Below, piece by piece: positions 31,301 to 47,052 of a DNA stretch of 64,000 bases. The stretch lies in assembly GCA_022414725.1 (NCBI GenBank), contig CM039465.1, positions 38,581,754 through 38,645,753 on the forward strand, read 5' to 3'. A program made the translations under genes and the position numbers. How positions within the stretch are numbered: the first letter of the stretch is position 1; every line of letters starts with the position of its first letter. A model generated the notes under the pieces. The model was not told where the DNA came from, searched no databases, and worked only from the letters and a program-made list of their open reading frames with translations. The DNA comes from Microglena sp. YARC (lineage: Eukaryota; Chlorophyta; Chlorophyceae; Chlamydomonadales; Chlamydomonadaceae).

Positions 31301-33467
31301 CGAATACGAGGTTAACGGATTCAAAATAATATGAGGGAAATGGATTCAAAATAATGTGAGGTAAATGCAGGGTAAATAGATTCAAAGGAATATGAGGTAA
31401 ATGAACTCAAAATAATAAGAGGTAAATAGATTCAAACTAATATGAGGTAAATGGATTCAAACTAATATGAGGTAAATAGATCCAAAATTAGATGAGGTAA
31501 ATGGATTCAAACTAATATGAGGAAAGTGAATTCAAAATAATGCGAGGTAAATGGATACAAAATAAATGAGGTAAATGGTTTTTGGAATTTTGACTACAAC
31601 CCCATTCGGAACGGAATGGCTCTATCGTAGAGCGATCCCGGATCGAACGGAAGCAGGTGCGGGTTCTTATCAGGTTGCTGGTTTGAACCCCATTGAGGTC
31701 ACCTGGGCCCACCCGGAGGGTCGTCAACCGGCATGGTAACTGAACTCTAGGTGTGATGTAAGCCCGTCCATCGCATACTTATGAGCCGGTTCCCTTAACC
31801 CCACGTCCTTAGAAGTGTCATTGAGACATATCTTGGAAGTAAAGATTTTTTTTTTTACTACTACTGCAAATGTGGGAGGTCTTCAGCACCCTTCCAGCAC
31901 CCCTACGTCACCCTTATACACCCAGAAGACACTCTTTGAAGCAAAATAAGAGGGTGCTGAAGACCCTCCAAGTTTGCAGTGTACCAAAAGGTTGTAGAGT
32001 GAGCAAGCAGGGCACAAGCGAGCATGTGAGCAAGCAGTGTGCATGTGAGCATGTGAGCAAGCAGTGCGAGTGCAGCAAATAAATCAATACATAAATAAAT
32101 AAATAGTTAACCTTATTACGAGGCGTGAGGTTGAGGGGGCCAGCCTGTTTGCTTGCACTGGGGCCAACCACCAACCCGAGTGCGAGTGCAACAACGCGAG
32201 ACAGAGTGAACCTGAGTTGCTCATGTTGGAAATATCTGGCCTGGTGGTGTGTATATGTTTATGTGTGTGTGCTTGTGTGCGTGTGTATGTTCATGTTTAT
32301 GTTTTAGGTGTGTGTGTTAATGTTAATGTTTTTAGGTGTGTATACGTCTATGTGTGTGTGTGTGCGTGTGTGTGTGTGTGTGTGTATGTTAATGTTTTAT
32401 GTGTGTATATGTTGATGCGTGTGTATATGTTCATGTGTATATCTTAGGTGTGTATGTTTATGTTTATGTTTATGTTTTGGGTGTGTATATGTTTATGTTT
32501 ATGTTTTGGGTGTTTATATGTTTTTGTGTGTGTGTGTGTACATGTTTTAAGTGTGTATGTTTATGTGTAGGCTTGGGAAGCAAAGAATATTCAGATTTGT
32601 ATAAGCCCCCCTCCCCCCCCCCCCCCCCCCCCCTTCTCCCTCCCCCCCAATGTATAGATGACGTATTTGTGCCCAGTTGGCTACCCCTGGTATTCTCCCT
32701 CCCCCCCCCCCCCCCCCCCCCTTCTCCCTCCCCCCCAATGTACAGATGACGTATTTGTGCCCAGTTGGCTACCCCTGGTATGTAACATATCTACAAGCAT
32801 ACACACATGAAACACAATTCATGATGGGAATTCTCAACACCATGGGTAACAATCGAATAGGCAGAACATTACGCGGAGAGCACTGCAACGCGAGCCTAAC
32901 AAAGAAGAGTGGTTCCTGAGGTGCTCCCGTTGATAAGGCATGTCCTAGTCGAATGCTACCCATGGTGTACCAGCTCACGCAGCAGACAGCAGTCTTATCA
33001 ACACTGCACCATGGGTCCTCTGGTTGAAAGTGCAGTGAGGCAATACTATGCAGAAGCAGTGCATTGTATTGTGAGGCAATACAATGCAAAAGCAGTGCAG
33101 AATTAGGGTAGACAACCAACCGAAAATATTGTATTGCATTGTATTGTATTGTATAGCATGTATTGTGAGGAAATGCAATGCAGAAGCAGGGTAGACAACC
33201 AGGCTCCAGACTCGTGTGGGTCAACTCAACATACATGCAAATGTACATGGCACCCAATATAGGATGGGAATGCTTAACATGCATGCGTACATGCATGACA
33301 CACAATGCATGATGGGAATAATTGTGATTTGGCGAGATCACCTTGGGGTCGTACACAACCGTCATGAAGTGGCCTCCATATGCTACATAGCCATGGTCAC
33401 CCCAGTCCAATGCATTAACCACGCGATTGCATCCAATCGAGATGAACTCTTGGCTGACCGACACCAT
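1132..33467 (-). CDS. ELP2: Elongator complex protein 2, 14-exon gene
   Basis: Scaffold subunit of Elongator, which with Elp1 and Elp3 modifies wobble uridines of tRNAs. I rebuilt 14 coding exons by eye. Every intron is GT-AG and all 13 phases agree, giving about 909 residues (human ELP2 is 826, from memory). The ELP2 hallmarks appear in the right order: [140 protein letters not shown] and [13 protein letters not shown]. These are blades of two WD40 propellers. The start is the ATG at 33467, giving the MV- start seen in the family; the stop is TGA at 1132-1134. Introns run from 0.33 to 5.2 kb and carry tandem copies of their own splice junctions. The gene is divergent from NUDT21. Exon limits come from homology and phase, without transcript data. 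Confidence 0.93.
1677..2010. repeat. 15-bp repeat and (CT)n/(CA)n microsatellite in ELP2 intron 13
   Basis: About six units of a 15-mer like ATTGTGTACTTCCTC at 1677-1760, then (CT)n at about 1866-1940 and (CA)n to about 2006. Long open frames here are low-complexity artefacts. Confidence 0.85.
2064..3575. repeat. Donor array of ELP2 exon 13, about 12 extra copies
   Basis: The motif GGACTCACTTCACCGGTTAC plus CAGCAGCGTGAA occurs 13 times; the last (about 3541-3575) is the real end of exon 13 and its GTGAGT donor. The other 12 are in the intron, spaced 100-154 bp by a variable TGTAGTGTCATGCATCA filler. Read on the minus strand nearly every unit keeps AAG-TGAGT. Confidence 0.9.
3554..3717 (-). 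CDS. ELP2: ELP2 exon 13 (residues 687-740)
   Basis: Encodes [15 protein letters not shown] and [13 protein letters not shown]. Acceptor CTGCACAG after a C-rich tract, donor GTGAGT, out in phase 2, joining a lysine codon to exon 14. Confidence 0.93.
3760..3998. repeat. Acceptor copies of ELP2 exon 13
   Basis: Two copies (from about 3772 and 3870) of ATCATGCGACCACGACAGGT through the CACAG acceptor and its G-rich (sense: C-rich) tract, and a third truncated copy at about 3983. They fill most of the 329-bp intron 12. Confidence 0.88.
3994..4056. repeat. 11-bp donor repeat of ELP2 exon 12
   Basis: On the minus strand the exon end CAGTTACAG with donor GTCAGT continues as several 11-bp units, each repeating CAGTTACAA-GTCAGT. 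Donor-like GT is kept in each. Confidence 0.8.
4047..4208 (-). CDS. ELP2: ELP2 exon 12 (residues 633-686)
   Basis: Encodes [29 protein letters not shown] and [10 protein letters not shown]. Acceptor CTACACAG, donor GTCAGT, both phase 0. Confidence 0.93.
4340..4400. repeat. Acceptor copy of ELP2 exon 12
   Basis: A single copy of the exon 12 start (AATACGTCGTTTCCATGCCC versus AACACGTCGTTTCCATGCCC in the exon) with the neighbouring acceptor region, in intron 11. Confidence 0.85.
4400..5260. repeat. GT-rich repeats and duplications in ELP2 intron 11
   Basis: At 4400-4770 imperfect TTAGGTGTTTAGGTG repeats. At 4890-5020 GGAGGGGACCACACTCCAGG repeats. At about 5030-5260 two copies of a roughly 101-bp unit starting GTCCAGGGGTAGCCAAAGCA. 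Confidence 0.8.
5300..5530 (+). repeat. Dispersed repeat R1
   Basis: Shares GAAAATTGGCGG, GTTACGAGAC, GTTGGCTGAC and GGGTGACCCTGGGGCTCCCG with 21475-21690 and, reversed, with 63700-63910. Probably a transposon fragment. Confidence 0.7.
5538..5653 (-). CDS. ELP2: ELP2 exon 11 (residues 595-632)
   Basis: Encodes [19 protein letters not shown] followed by [15 protein letters not shown], the ELP2 EPPTEDHLLQNTLWPE motif. I place the acceptor at AACTCAG before 5653. A second in-phase acceptor, TTTCAG before 5584, would give a 23-residue shorter protein (exon 5538-5584). The longer form is favoured because human ELP2 also has sequence here and because the upstream array copies exactly that exon start. 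Donor GTGCGT, phase 0. Confidence 0.8.
5654..9790. repeat. Acceptor array of ELP2 exon 11, about 24 copies
   Basis: The block AGGTCAGGTCCTTCATTGTA-GCCATCCCCCATCC, with CTGAGTT beside it, recurs about 24 times, separated by TGTGTGGTGTG-rich spacers. On the minus strand each unit is an AACTCAG acceptor followed by the first about 57 bases of exon 11. Units are about 120 bp and very alike near the exon (5654-6640), more scrambled farther away. Confidence 0.9.
9871..10014 (-). CDS. ELP2: ELP2 exon 10 (residues 547-593)
   Basis: Encodes [16 protein letters not shown], equal to the [12 protein letters not shown] motif of ELP2, then an acidic tail GGIEEEG. Acceptor TGTGCAG, donor GTGAGT, phase 1 both ends. 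Confidence 0.92.
10040..10100. repeat. (AT)n microsatellite
   Basis: TATATA-rich stretch in ELP2 intron 9, just upstream of the exon 10 acceptor. Confidence 0.8.
10160..10450. repeat. Interstitial telomere-like repeats
   Basis: Five or six units of about 57 bp, each pairing a CATGCATGGTCCAAGCATGC-like block with CTAAACCCTAAACCC. CCCTAAA is the plant-type telomere repeat. Lies in ELP2 intron 9. Confidence 0.85.
10480..11480. repeat. Exon-9-like acceptor array inside ELP2 intron 9
   Basis: About ten units of 90-105 bp with ATCACAAAGCCCATGCACCT and GAGTAGTGGTGGGTG, then GGT-rich filler. Each reads on the minus strand as CTACTCAG-GTGCATGG, close to the real exon 9 acceptor TATCCAG-GTGCATGG. It lies downstream of exon 9 rather than upstream. 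Confidence 0.85.
11609..11828 (-). CDS. ELP2: ELP2 exon 9 (residues 473-545)
   Basis: Encodes [30 protein letters not shown] and the following acidic linker. Acceptor CTATCCAG, donor GTGAGG. The acceptor and first 20 bases recur 13 times just upstream in the transcript. Confidence 0.93.
11829..12695. repeat. 66-bp acceptor array of ELP2 exon 9, 13 extra copies
   Basis: Units carry GGCCATGCACCTGGATAGTG, then GGTGGTAAGG, GGT repeats and GGAGGCGGTGAAGTTGT. On the minus strand each has TATCCAG-GTGCATGGCCACAACTTC. The array is open throughout in the exon 9 frame; a disturbed stretch lies at about 12296-12440. Confidence 0.95.
12985..13360. repeat. SINE-A pieces with exon 8 donor copies
   Basis: Three or four irregular copies of TTGGGCAAGTCCCATCAGCC plus GGATCACACCTGCA or GGATCACACATGA, the latter matching the exon 8 donor (minus strand TGCAG-GTGTGATCC). 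A 13-bp repeat of CATGATGTAACCA lies at 13262-13325. Confidence 0.8.
13364..13532. mobile_element. hAT-type MITE
   Basis: 169-bp element with CAGGGTA(C/A)TTCAAA ends, flanked by a perfect 8-bp target duplication GAATGGTG (13356-13363 and 13533-13540). Internal sequence is rich in AGCGC motifs. Confidence 0.9.
13604..14430. repeat. 87-bp array: SINE-A fused to the ELP2 exon 8 donor
   Basis: A SINE-A head at 13604-13690 leads into eight or nine units of 87 bp: TTGGGCAAGTCCCTTCAGCC, TATTTGGCCTATCC, TGTAACATGCATACATGCAT, GAGACACCGAGGGATCACAC. The last block is the intron side of the exon 8 donor (GTGTGATCC on the minus strand). As 87 is a multiple of 3, both strands give long false open frames. 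Confidence 0.9.
14455..14666 (-). CDS. ELP2: ELP2 exon 8 (residues 403-472)
   Basis: Encodes [34 protein letters not shown] and HWCEMARMQ, start of the second propeller. Acceptor CCTCACAG, donor GTGTGA, in phase 1 and out phase 0. Confidence 0.92.
14740..15300. repeat. Partial copies of ELP2 exon 8 with acceptor
   Basis: 14747-14868 repeats the first about 110 bases of exon 8 (ALHL then [15 protein letters not shown] on the minus strand) and its CACAG acceptor. A shorter copy is at 14936-15010 and acceptor remnants (GGGCTCCTGTGAGGGGGACA) at 15265-15295. A SINE-A reverse copy sits at 15018-15165. Confidence 0.85.
15620..15811. mobile_element. hAT-type MITE
   Basis: 192 bp, starting CAGGGCGC and ending GTACCCTG, with a perfect 8-bp target duplication GTACATAT (15612-15619 and 15812-15819). 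GCGC-rich interior as in the copy at 13364. Confidence 0.85.
15825..15885 (+). repeat. SINE-C fragment
   Basis: Contains GTGCAAGCAAACAGGCTGGC and CCCCCTCAACCTCACGCCT. Full copies elsewhere continue GTAATAAGGCGTACTATT and end in TTTA repeats. 15885-16010 shows nothing recognisable. Confidence 0.7.
16010..16298. repeat. Donor copies of ELP2 exon 7
   Basis: Two clear copies (about 16075-16115 and 16190-16240) of the exon end GCCATTAGGAATTGTGCATC and its donor, plus a remnant at 16015, separated by C-rich tracts, just past the real donor at 16298. Confidence 0.85.
16299..16419 (-). CDS. ELP2: ELP2 exon 7 (residues 362-401)
   Basis: Encodes [25 protein letters not shown] and LMAHGF, the ELP2 segment with R/I-GEVGGNTLGFY. 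Acceptor CTCCAG, donor GTGCGT, out in phase 1. Confidence 0.92.
16615..17100. repeat. SINE-C copy and AGCAAGCCTTC repeats in ELP2 intron 6
   Basis: SINE-C forward copy at 16615-16690. Then GAGATCAGCAAGCCTTCAAG-like blocks at 16865 and 17068 resembling the intron side of the exon 7 acceptor (16428-16450). TGATTTTTGATGATTT repeats at 16930-17050. Confidence 0.6.
17400..18000. repeat. 600-bp (CATA/CAAC) microsatellite
   Basis: Imperfect CATACATACAACCATACAAC array in ELP2 intron 6. It gives long repetitive open frames on both strands that I do not regard as genes. Confidence 0.95.
17998..18050. repeat. Displaced copy of ELP2 exon 5 acceptor
   Basis: CGCCATATGCGGACGCACCT-GAGGCATGGTGAGTTCA matches the third acceptor copy at 23886-23935, though exon 5 is over 5 kb away across exon 6. 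Confidence 0.85.
18185..18273 (-). repeat. SINE-C piece at the ELP2 exon 6 donor
   Basis: Minus-strand GTAATAAGGCGTACTATTTA is the standard SINE-C tail, followed here by TTTATG repeats and a 26-base poly(T) on the minus strand. Its first GT is the donor of intron 6. Confidence 0.8.
18274..18463 (-). CDS. ELP2: ELP2 exon 6 (residues 299-361)
   Basis: Encodes [17 protein letters not shown] and [16 protein letters not shown], matching the blade around GHENWVNAVHW and SASMDKTMILW in human ELP2. Acceptor CTCATAG, donor GTAATA. The donor lies in a piece of the dispersed SINE-C repeat. Confidence 0.92.
18480..18790. repeat. (GAT)n/(GAG)n/(CTG)n trinucleotide tract
   Basis: GATGATGAT, GCTGCTGCT and GAGGAGGAG runs at about 18575-18770 in ELP2 intron 5, preceded by GGGGTTAGG repeats. 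Confidence 0.95.
18955..19115 (+). repeat. Dispersed AT-rich repeat R3
   Basis: Shares TTCAAATAAATTCAAAATTC and GACGGCTCGTCC-like parts in reverse with 46400-46570. MITE-like but ends not resolved. Confidence 0.6.
19115..19290. repeat. 20-bp tandem repeat
   Basis: About nine units of ATTCACTAATATGAAGTAAC or ATTCACTAATATGATTC. Confidence 0.95.
19380..19592 (-). repeat. SINE-A pieces around a (GTAT)n tract
   Basis: (GTAT)n at 19437-19512 with SINE-A sequence on both sides (CAGTCCAGGGATAGGCCAAA after it). 19600-19950 shows nothing recognisable beyond A-rich tracts. Confidence 0.75.
19955..20735. other. Unidentified block, possible transposon
   Basis: Bounded by inverted 10-mers GTGACCCAAG (about 19978) and CTTGGGTCAC (about 20722). 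Holds a minus-strand 148-codon frame (20267-20713) with a real ATG and non-repetitive composition. I do not recognise the protein. It sits in ELP2 intron 5. Confidence 0.35.
20765..20885 (-). repeat. SINE-C copy
   Basis: AATAAATAAATGAATAAATT tail, then GTTCGCCTTATTAC, GCGAGGTTAAGGGGGCCAGC and CTTGCGCTGGGGC. Confidence 0.8.
20905..21150. repeat. 76-bp tandem repeat, three copies
   Basis: Each unit has CTGTACTTGAACAGGATCTG or a variant, TCAGTTGG and TTTAAATT. 21150-21470 is unassigned and G+C-richer. Confidence 0.85.
21475..21690 (+). repeat. Dispersed repeat R1, second copy
   Basis: Matches 5300-5530 through GAAAATTGGCGG, GTTGGCTGACGTGTCAGGC and GGGGGCTCCCGCCCCC, the last a self-complementary hairpin. 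Confidence 0.7.
21770..23220. repeat. Large TGTAAC-rich satellite in ELP2 intron 5
   Basis: About 1.4 kb of alternating ATGTAACATAAGCACGT and ATGTAACATTATCACAT, period about 17/34, decaying after 22950. Confidence 0.95.
23408..23600 (+). repeat. SINE-A, near full-length forward copy
   Basis: Head CAACTCAGGGCCCCAATCGG-TAAGAGGATTG and GGGGTTCAGTT (resembling tRNA A and B boxes), body GGTTGGGCAAGTCCCTTGAG and tail CTGGACTGTAACAACATACA. The tRNA origin is inference. Confidence 0.7.
23649..23777 (-). CDS. ELP2: ELP2 exon 5 (residues 256-297)
   Basis: Completes the blade begun in exon 4 ([14 protein letters not shown]), then a variable linker ending PTIIANNV. Acceptor CCCTCAG, donor GTACGG, phase 2 at both ends. 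Confidence 0.9.
23778..23935. repeat. Acceptor copies of ELP2 exon 5
   Basis: Two further copies (about 23822-23855 and 23884-23935) of CGCCATATGCGGCCGTACCT-GAG, the exon 5 start with its CTCAG acceptor, plus TTTAGGG motifs between. Confidence 0.9.
24209..24410 (+). repeat. Dispersed repeat R2
   Basis: About 200 bp with TTTTTCAAACCTGAAAGTGG, CCTCCTCCAGGGACAGC and GGGGTCAAAACTAGCGATCG. An inverted copy is at 29455-29690. Confidence 0.85.
24465..26160. repeat. Donor array of ELP2 exon 4, about 17 copies
   Basis: Repeated GAGATGCACTGGCTAGCAGC plus AGCTCAGTGCTCTGCCC, the exon 4 end ([13 protein letters not shown] on the minus strand), with CCTACACCTACATACC spacers. Three units (about 25545-25715, 25755-25915, 25972-26115) are longer and copy about 120 bp of the exon, but carry frameshifts and lack the exon start. 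Confidence 0.92.
26161..26367 (-). CDS. ELP2: ELP2 exon 4 (residues 187-254)
   Basis: Encodes [30 protein letters not shown] and [12 protein letters not shown]. Acceptor CTCGCAG, donor GTAGGT, phases 2 in and 2 out. A C6G6 stretch at about 26306-26318 is missing from the degenerate copies downstream, so it may be a recent small insertion in the loop after YLYV. Confidence 0.92.
26529..26742. mobile_element. Palindromic CATATGATATCATATG MITE
   Basis: AT-rich element with ends CTAGGGACTGGCATATCATA and CATACTGCCGTTCCCTAG. Related copies at 30409-30570 and 62185-62335 share CCTAGTCAGACTG and the TTGACCAAAGG motif. 26745-27110 shows nothing recognisable. Confidence 0.75.
27110..27240. repeat. About 20-bp tandem repeat
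   Basis: Six or seven units like CAGGTGTTCATGTTGTTAAA. Confidence 0.9.
27240..28150. repeat. 130-bp array in ELP2 intron 3, resembling exon 4 start
   Basis: About six imperfect units with CTCACTAACATGCGCTTGTA, GTGATGCTCAGGAATGGGTT and GCCAGAAGCATG. On the minus strand GCTTCTGGCCAC...ATTCC loosely matches the exon 4 start (GCTCTTAGCCAC...ATTCC), so it may be an old acceptor array. Confidence 0.6.
28240..28388. repeat. (CATA)n microsatellite at the ELP2 exon 3 donor
   Basis: CATACATA array reaching the donor itself; the donor GTGTGTATGTATGT is part of it on the minus strand. Confidence 0.95.
28389..28746 (-). CDS. ELP2: ELP2 exon 3 (residues 68-185)
   Basis: The largest internal exon. It carries [38 protein letters not shown] and [10 protein letters not shown], two WD40 blades of the first propeller. 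Acceptor CCCTGCAG, donor GTGTGT, entered in phase 1 and left in phase 2. The donor runs straight into an (ATGT)n microsatellite. Confidence 0.92.
28755..28985. repeat. About 32-bp repeats at the ELP2 exon 3 acceptor, then SINE-A
   Basis: Four or five units of GCGAGGGAGGTGTTTTGTGC plus TGAGATGG at 28755-28893, starting 10 bp from the acceptor. A reverse SINE-A copy follows to 28985. Confidence 0.85.
29050..29175. repeat. ACACTACACCA short repeats
   Basis: Imperfect ACACTACACCAACACT repeats in ELP2 intron 2. Confidence 0.8.
29290..29447 (-). repeat. SINE-B, truncated
   Basis: Contains TAACGCCTGGTGGGGCATGG, GACAAAGCTACCATGGCGGT and TGCACCCGTAGG, as in the fuller copy at 36675-36872. Confidence 0.75.
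29455..29690 (-). repeat. Dispersed repeat R2, inverted copy
   Basis: Reverse complement of 24209-24410: CGCTAGTTTTGACCCCGTTT, CTGTCCCTGGAGGAGGCCTA, CACTTTCAGGTTTGAAA. In an ELP2 transcript this pair could fold together. Confidence 0.85.
29693..29990. repeat. About 150-bp tandem duplication
   Basis: Two copies with CTCATGCTTGAGGAC, CCACCTCAC(A/C)GAACAGAAAA and CAGCAAGAGCTC. Confidence 0.8.
30058..30184. mobile_element. 127-bp MITE with a telomere-like core
   Basis: Terminal inverted repeats of about 40 bp (left from TAGGGGGGAAGCTAGCCCG, right ending CGGGCTAGCTTCCCCCTA) flank a core with three TTTAGGG units. A perfect 7-bp duplication AGTCCAC (30051-30057, 30185-30191) shows insertion into a SINE-A copy. 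Confidence 0.88.
30255..30350 (+). repeat. SINE-C copy
   Basis: GCAAGCAAACGGGCTGGCCC, CAATCTCACGCCTCCTAATA, AGGCGTACTATTTAC. Confidence 0.8.
30409..30570. mobile_element. Palindromic CATATGATATCATATG MITE
   Basis: Starts TAGGGAACGGCA and ends TGCCCGTCCCTA, with CATATGATATCATATG blocks and CAGTCTGACTAGGC inside. Confidence 0.75.
30573..30965. repeat. 49-bp donor array of ELP2 exon 2, eight copies
   Basis: Units GGTGGACGGAACCCACATCA, CACAGTGTGACCCCCGGTCC, CTACTTACA. On the minus strand each holds the last about 27 bases of exon 2, the GTAAGT donor and about 20 intron bases. Some donors are altered to GTACGT or GTTAGT. Confidence 0.95.
30966..31038 (-). CDS. ELP2: ELP2 exon 2 (residues 43-66)
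   Basis: Encodes [20 protein letters not shown], matching the ELP2 region that in human reads VNGHTARVNCIQW-like. Acceptor TTTGCAG, donor GTAAGT, phase 1. The last 27 bases and the donor recur eight times in the intron that follows. Confidence 0.92.
31039..31590. repeat. About 25-bp array at the ELP2 exon 2 acceptor
   Basis: About twenty units like ATGAGGTAAATGGATTCAAA, beginning at the acceptor. The CATGAGGTAA at 31046 next to the acceptor is the first unit. Confidence 0.88.
31600..31860 (+). repeat. SINE-like element with poly(T) end
   Basis: Contains GGCTCTATCGTAGAGCGATC, GGTTTGAACCCC (B-box-like), GTCAACCGGCATGGTAACTG shared with SINE-B, and a final T11 tract. Confidence 0.55.
31864..31980. 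mobile_element. 117-bp MITE
   Basis: About 30-bp inverted ends, ACTGCAAATGTGGGAGGTCT at the left and AGACCCTCCAAGTTTGCAGT at the right. A related element is at 42815-42923. Confidence 0.8.
32075..32175 (-). repeat. SINE-C copy
   Basis: AATAAATAAATAGTTAACCT, TATTACGAGGCGTGAGGTTG, GGCCAGCCTGTTTGCTTGCA. Confidence 0.8.
32190..32780. repeat. GT-rich microsatellite and 100-bp duplication in ELP2 intron 1
   Basis: TGTGTATGTTTATGTTT repeats to 32575, then two copies of a block with C-tracts, CTTCTCCCTCCCCCCAATGT and CAGTTGGCTACCCCTGG. 32780-33340 is unassigned, with a weak repeat of ATGCATGATGGGAAT. Confidence 0.85.
33342..33467 (-). CDS. ELP2: ELP2 exon 1 (residues 1-42)
   Basis: Begins [12 protein letters not shown] and ends VVYDPK, matching the first blade of ELP2. 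The donor is GTGATC, phase 0. An open frame extends upstream, but this is its first ATG and it fits the family start. Confidence 0.9.
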
Positions 33468-34088
33468 GCTGGAAGTAGGTAGAATGGCTGATGTTGCCAA
33501 TGATGTTGCGGTCGGAGAAGAGGGGATGGGTGAGTCGCCACTGGCGTGGTCTGGCGAGGAGGTGGGTAGAAACCAGGAGATTAAAATGAAGGGTGTATAT
33601 TCTGCTTGTCGTAAACGCTTTCAACTAGCACCTGCGACGGAGGGCTGCATGGGCTCGATGGCGCAATTGGCAGCTGGCATGGGGATGGAAAGGAGAGAGG
33701 GTACCAGGGGGGGGCCAGAGTGTACAGCCTGGCGTGGCTTGTTGCCGCTACAGCTGATTTGATCATCTGTGCACCAGGGGCAATAAAGCAGGCTACCAAG
33801 CTACGTCCCAGTAAAGGACCTAACGCGCTTCGTCATCATCGGTTTGAGAGATCCGTTCTATCATGCCGTGTAGTCAAATTCAGAACAGAGAATCGGCAGA
33901 AATCCATCCCACACTAGTTTGTTCTATCTCCATTTGATACTATCGCTTTCTCTACTCGAACCGTCGGCGTGACGATCTGAGCAATTGTCGCAGCTCTGCA
34001 TTACTTGCTTCGATAAAGATACGCTGTAGTGCTTTGTGGCCTTGCCCTTCGCCCCCGCCTTGCCTTCAGCAATCAGCAACGAGGCAGC
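33468..34088. promoter_or_regulatory. Probable divergent promoter, ELP2/NUDT21
   Basis: The 621 bp between the two start codons must hold both 5' UTRs and both transcription starts, because the genes point away from each other. I see no clear TATA box and no tandem array here, unlike the introns. Bidirectional use is inferred from the layout only. Confidence 0.6.
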
Positions 34089-44419
<10,331 letters not shown>

Positions 44420-44960
44420 GGTGGTTGGTGTGGTCTACTGAGCAATCCCACGCATGAGAGCAGTATTGCCCCTGTGGTCAAAGGGCTCTGTTGATGTCCA
44501 CGCTTCACATGGTTGGTGTGGTCTGGTGAGCAATCCCACGCATGAGAGCAATATTGCCCCTGTGGTCAAAGGGCTCTGTTGATGTCCACGCTTCACATGG
44601 TTGGTGTGGTCTGGTGAGCAATCCCACGCATGAGAGCAGTATTGCCCCTGTGGTTAAAGGGCTCTGTTGATGTCCACGCTTCACATGGTTGGTGTGGTCT
44701 GGTGAGCAATCCCACGCATGAGAGCAGTATTTCCACTGTGGCGAAGGGCTCTGTTGATGTCCACGCTTCACATGGTTGGTGTGGTCTGGTGAGCAATCCC
44801 ACGCATGAGAGCAGTATTGCCCCTGTGGTCAAAAGGCTCTGTTGATGTCCACGCTTGAGGTGGTTGGTGTGGTCTGCTGAGCAATCCCACGCATGAGAGC
44901 AGTATTTCCACTGCGGCGAAGGGCTCTGTTGATGTCCACGCTTGAGGTGGTTATTCACAC

Positions 44961-46399
44961 AAAGTAAAGCACTCTGTGGGGCTTCTTTAAACGTCTAGAG
45001 GCCGTTGAAAGAAGCCCATGATATCTAGATCCTGGGCATATCACCGCTTCCAACAACCAATTGAACCGGGTTGCAGCCGAAGCTCGAGAGCTCCCTCACA
45101 ACCGCTTGACCACCCCGGTGACGGCAACCCTCGACCCTCGAACACCCTGATGACGATCAGATGCTCCCTCTGATGAAAAAGGGGGTGACCCGGATTTGAG
45201 CGGTGAGGACGAACTGCACTTGGTCATTCTATGCTAGCTGAGCAATACATGCAGGCACTGTGCTCTTGTTTATGAGATTCCTTGGTTGCAGATCCTAGAG
45301 TACAGATGAACTGTGCAAGGTATGTAGTCATGATAAAATGAGTCAATTTTACGATTTAATATATTACCGTAGTTATTTCAAAGAACATGCATCCGGTAGT
45401 GCTATGCTGAGCCAGATAATTGTATGGCTTAAATGCAAAGTACTCTCTGCCCTACTTGCAGATCCTACAACCATGTACCATAATGACTATGCTACTGGCA
45501 TATATATTCATATTCATATTGATTATGGTACATGGTCTACGGTATCAGCTTTCAGGCTGCTCACCGTCTGCAGACAGTAAATACGGTATGGGACGTATGA
45601 GCACTACTGCATTCACCACAATCCTTAGTACCGGCACACAATGTTATCGCAAGGTTTTATTGTGCTACTTAGAACAGGCCATGAACCGGTGTAACATGTT
45701 CCAGTTGAAACATTCAGTTGCATGAATGGATTTTATTAAAATTAAAACTTTCAAATGTCCACATACATACATACATACATTACATGTTAAAGTCTACTTG
45801 ACACCGCGAGGGTGTATGAGACTCTGTGCTTTAAACAAAAAGAAAAAGCACCCACAAAGCAAAAAACCCCATTACATCAGGGGTGTGTCGAGGACAAACA
45901 AACCAAACTCCCAACCACCGTTTTGGTGGCATAGGTCCACGTCAAAATATATTCCTCGCGGGAAAACGTCAACTTATAACAGCTCCCCCTCAAAAAGACC
46001 GTCAAAATTTAGAAACGCTCATTTTTCGTGTCAGTACGGAATGTGCTCTCCGGACGTTGCAAGATAAAGAACTTTCATAAACTCAGAACAACCGTCTTGC
46101 AGATAAGGACCAAATTGCCTAGGAGATGTACCATGGGCACCCCAGAGAGTAAAGGGAGATTCTAGAATATACAGAGTGTCCACAAGCCAAACTAGCAAGA
46201 CTCCGCAAGTAAGCACACAGGACAGGGGCGACGGAATCCACCACACAAGGCAGACATGTTGGCTATAAGCATCTGACAGGTTCTGCAGCCAACACACAGC
46301 CCTGCCCGTACGTCAGAAGCCACAAGCGTGGGTTCAAATTAGAGTAACAAACAAACAACACCAACAAACGAAGGGTTACGAAGCACACCTGGAATATAT
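44961..46399. other. Unassigned region after NUDT21
   Basis: No gene recognised. 45730-46310 has a minus-strand 3'-UTR-like look (A+T-rich start at 45725) and may be a retroelement end. The NUDT21 poly(A) site should lie here; TGTAA occurs at about 45690. Confidence 0.4.
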
Positions 46400-46570
46400 A
46401 TAGTGGTCGGCCATATTATATAATATTAGTGAATAAACAATATTATAAAATCTTAGTCGGACGAGCCATCTCGCCAGAATTTCGAATTTATTGAAAAACT
46501 AATATTATTGTGGCACTAGAGATACCGGTATAATAATATAAGTTGTAATTAGTTTTTAAACACTTATAGA
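46400..46570 (-). repeat. Dispersed AT-rich repeat R3, inverted copy
   Basis: Reverse match to 18955-19115 (GAATTTCGAATTTATTGAAA, GTCGGACGAGCCATCTC). 46570-47050 shows nothing recognisable. Confidence 0.6.
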
Positions 46571-47052
46571 GAGAGAGTGTTCGTTACATAAACTCAGCAA
46601 ATCACTGCCGAGACTGGACTGCAGCACAGCCTGCCGACCATCCAATTTTATAACACGGATGCACGAGGGTTTTTAAGGCACCCCCACAAACCTGAAAACA
46701 AACTAGGTCAAGTCCAACAAAAGGAAACAACCTGAGGCGGAAAGGAGAGCGTAAAGGGGAGCGTAAAGGGGAGGGATGCCGAGGCAGGCAATACCCAGCA
46801 CCAAGCCCCAAAAACACAAGACAAGAGGGCGAAGCCAAAAGAGCTGAAGACTAATCAAGGGCACGCGCTATGAGCACCTGAATATGCAGCGATAATGCCT
46901 CTAATAGAAAAAAGCGCAAGTCAACCCAGCTCAACCATCTAGCAGAAAAGGACCTCATGTCCATCATACCCAAGAAGAATAAGAAGTCAAAAAGAAAATA
47001 CAATCACCGTATTGAACACGAGCCGACAATATACCAAGGCATGAGCCCTTTT

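Noticed and set aside
33427..33762. A 111-codon plus-strand frame over the shared promoter
   Set aside because: It is antisense to ELP2 exon 1 and shows no family likeness.
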